Shown: one piece after another, positions 63,425-64,000 of the stretch
Numbering within the stretch: the stretch's first letter is position 1
How the letters are laid out: every line of letters begins with the position of its first letter
Source of the DNA: Exilibacterium tricleocarpae
Lineage (GTDB): Bacteria; Pseudomonadota; Gammaproteobacteria; Pseudomonadales; Cellvibrionaceae
DNA: 64,000 nucleotides
Assembly (NCBI RefSeq): GCF_007004655.1
Contig: NZ_ML660091.1
Coordinates: 392,259-456,258, forward strand
Direction of reading: 5' to 3'
Translations under genes and position numbers: made by a program
Notes under the pieces: model-generated
Seen by the model: the letters and a program-made list of their open reading frames with translations, nothing else
What the model was told of the DNA's origin: nothing
Database searches by the model: none

Positions 63425-63745
63425 ATGGAAGCCAAAGAATGGTTAGCCAGTATGCCGGCGTATTTTCCGGCGGTGTTTTACCAGACACCGCTGAACCATA
63501 ACCCGCTGATCGGCAACAACCAGATTCATACCGTGGGCAATGTCTATGACGTGTTGTGCTTTGTGCTGCAAGCCATCGCCAGAAGCCGGGAAAACGAGCT
63601 GCAACTGAGTGAGAGTGAAACCAATGGTATCTACCAGGTTATCGAGACCTGCGGCGATGCACTCCACTTTGAAATCGTCCGTCGGCCTGATGGCGGCGAG
63701 CCGGACGAAGACCGTGACGAATCGGATACCGGCAGCGAGTCATAG
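63425..63745 (+). CDS. Hypothetical protein, 106 residues
   Basis: A 106-residue protein from ATG 63425, with GAGGGG upstream. It is soluble and acidic toward its end (EPDEDRDESDTGSES). No family is recognised. It lies three bases after the preceding gene and is followed by a short hairpin at 63775-63796. Confidence 0.72.
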   Translation: MEAKEWLASMPAYFPAVFYQTPLNHNPLIGNNQIHTVGNVYDVLCFVLQAIARSRENELQLSESETNGIYQVIETCGDALHFEIVRRPDGGEPDEDRDESDTGSES

Positions 63746-63774
63746 CACCACCCAACGCGTCATTTAACACATCA

Positions 63775-63796
63775 AGCCCGGATGTATCCGGGCTTG
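63775..63796 (+). terminator. GC-rich hairpin after the hypothetical pair
   Basis: AAGCCCGGAT and ATCCGGGCTT are complementary around GT, giving a stem of about nine base pairs with a four-base loop. It lies 30 bp after the second hypothetical gene. No long T tract follows, so it is a weak candidate. Confidence 0.55.
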
Positions 63797-63870
63797 GGCT
63801 ATGACTGCACCGCCGCTTTTTCTTGCTACAAGCGCTCACCCGTAAAGTATCTTTCCAGTGTGAAAGGTTA

Positions 63871-64000
63871 ATAGTGCGTATTCCGGCGAAGATGAACACC
63901 TATTCCGGGCGAACGTGAACACCTAATGTCCTAACGCATCACCCGTCCGGATTTTTAACCCAGGTGTTCATCTTGGGTCAACTGCCCGAGGATTTTTCTC
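63871..64000. mobile_element. Terminus of an IS21-family-like element (partial)
   Basis: ATTCCGGCGAAGATGAACACC at 63880 and a similar ATTCCGGGCGAACGTGAACACC at 63902 are direct repeats of about 22 bp, with an inverted AGGTGTTCATCTT at 63962-63974. Multiple repeats of this TTCCGGCGAA type near the ends are a feature of IS21-family elements. No transposase gene lies in the window, and the element would continue to the right. Confidence 0.55.

Noticed and set aside
1..64000. CRISPR arrays, rRNA genes and complete tRNA genes
   Set aside because: No spaced repeat array and no rRNA sequence were seen; only a partial tRNA 3' end exists at 53967-53992.

Overview
The window looks like a gammaproteobacterial chromosome, probably a marine Cellvibrionales- or Pseudomonas-like organism. 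The clues are the gene order around pepN and nadK, the BatA/B/D locus and the DUF1853, DUF2797 and YeaC families. No rRNA gene, complete tRNA gene or CRISPR array is visible. The species cannot be named from sequence alone.

Positions 1-27.5 kb are GC-rich and mostly core-like. They hold a DUF58-DUF4381-BatA-BatB/C-BatD membrane operon, a diguanylate cyclase, a TauE/SafE exporter, and the minus-strand blocks yeaC-DUF2797-pepN and nadK-phosphatase-rhomboid. DUF1853, a cNMP-binding/rhodanese protein, an ACC-deaminase-like PLP enzyme and a coiled-coil protein follow. Next come a transporter-trehalase pair behind two palindromic operators, a patatin-like lipase and a large secreted chimera with two zinc-protease motifs.

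Positions 27.5-40.5 kb are accessory. They hold a cyclooxygenase-like heme protein, a TIR-TolB-TPR protein, an FAD oxidoreductase paired with a papain-protease/alpha-beta-hydrolase fusion, and divergently a large lipoprotein, a second papain-like protease and a small membrane protein. Four TAACTACG repeats sit between the two divergent groups. I regard this as one of two candidate undescribed systems.

Positions 40.5-53.9 kb hold a chemoreceptor, an outer-membrane protein, a decayed toxin-antitoxin pair, a Tat-exported SDR divergent from a membrane PQQ dehydrogenase, an alpha/beta hydrolase, a truncated SDR, two TetR regulators and a beta-lactamase-fold lipoprotein.

At 53,967-53,992 there is a 3' tRNA fragment without the rest of the gene, which looks like the distal attachment site of an integrative element lying to the right. 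From there the sequence is AT-rich. It carries a PIN/RHH toxin-antitoxin pair and the second candidate system: HD phosphohydrolase, DNA methyltransferase and SAM methyltransferase, convergent with a P-loop kinase and a polytopic membrane protein. An atypical tyrosine recombinase, a DUF6471 protein, paired hypothetical genes and what looks like an IS21-family terminus complete the window.
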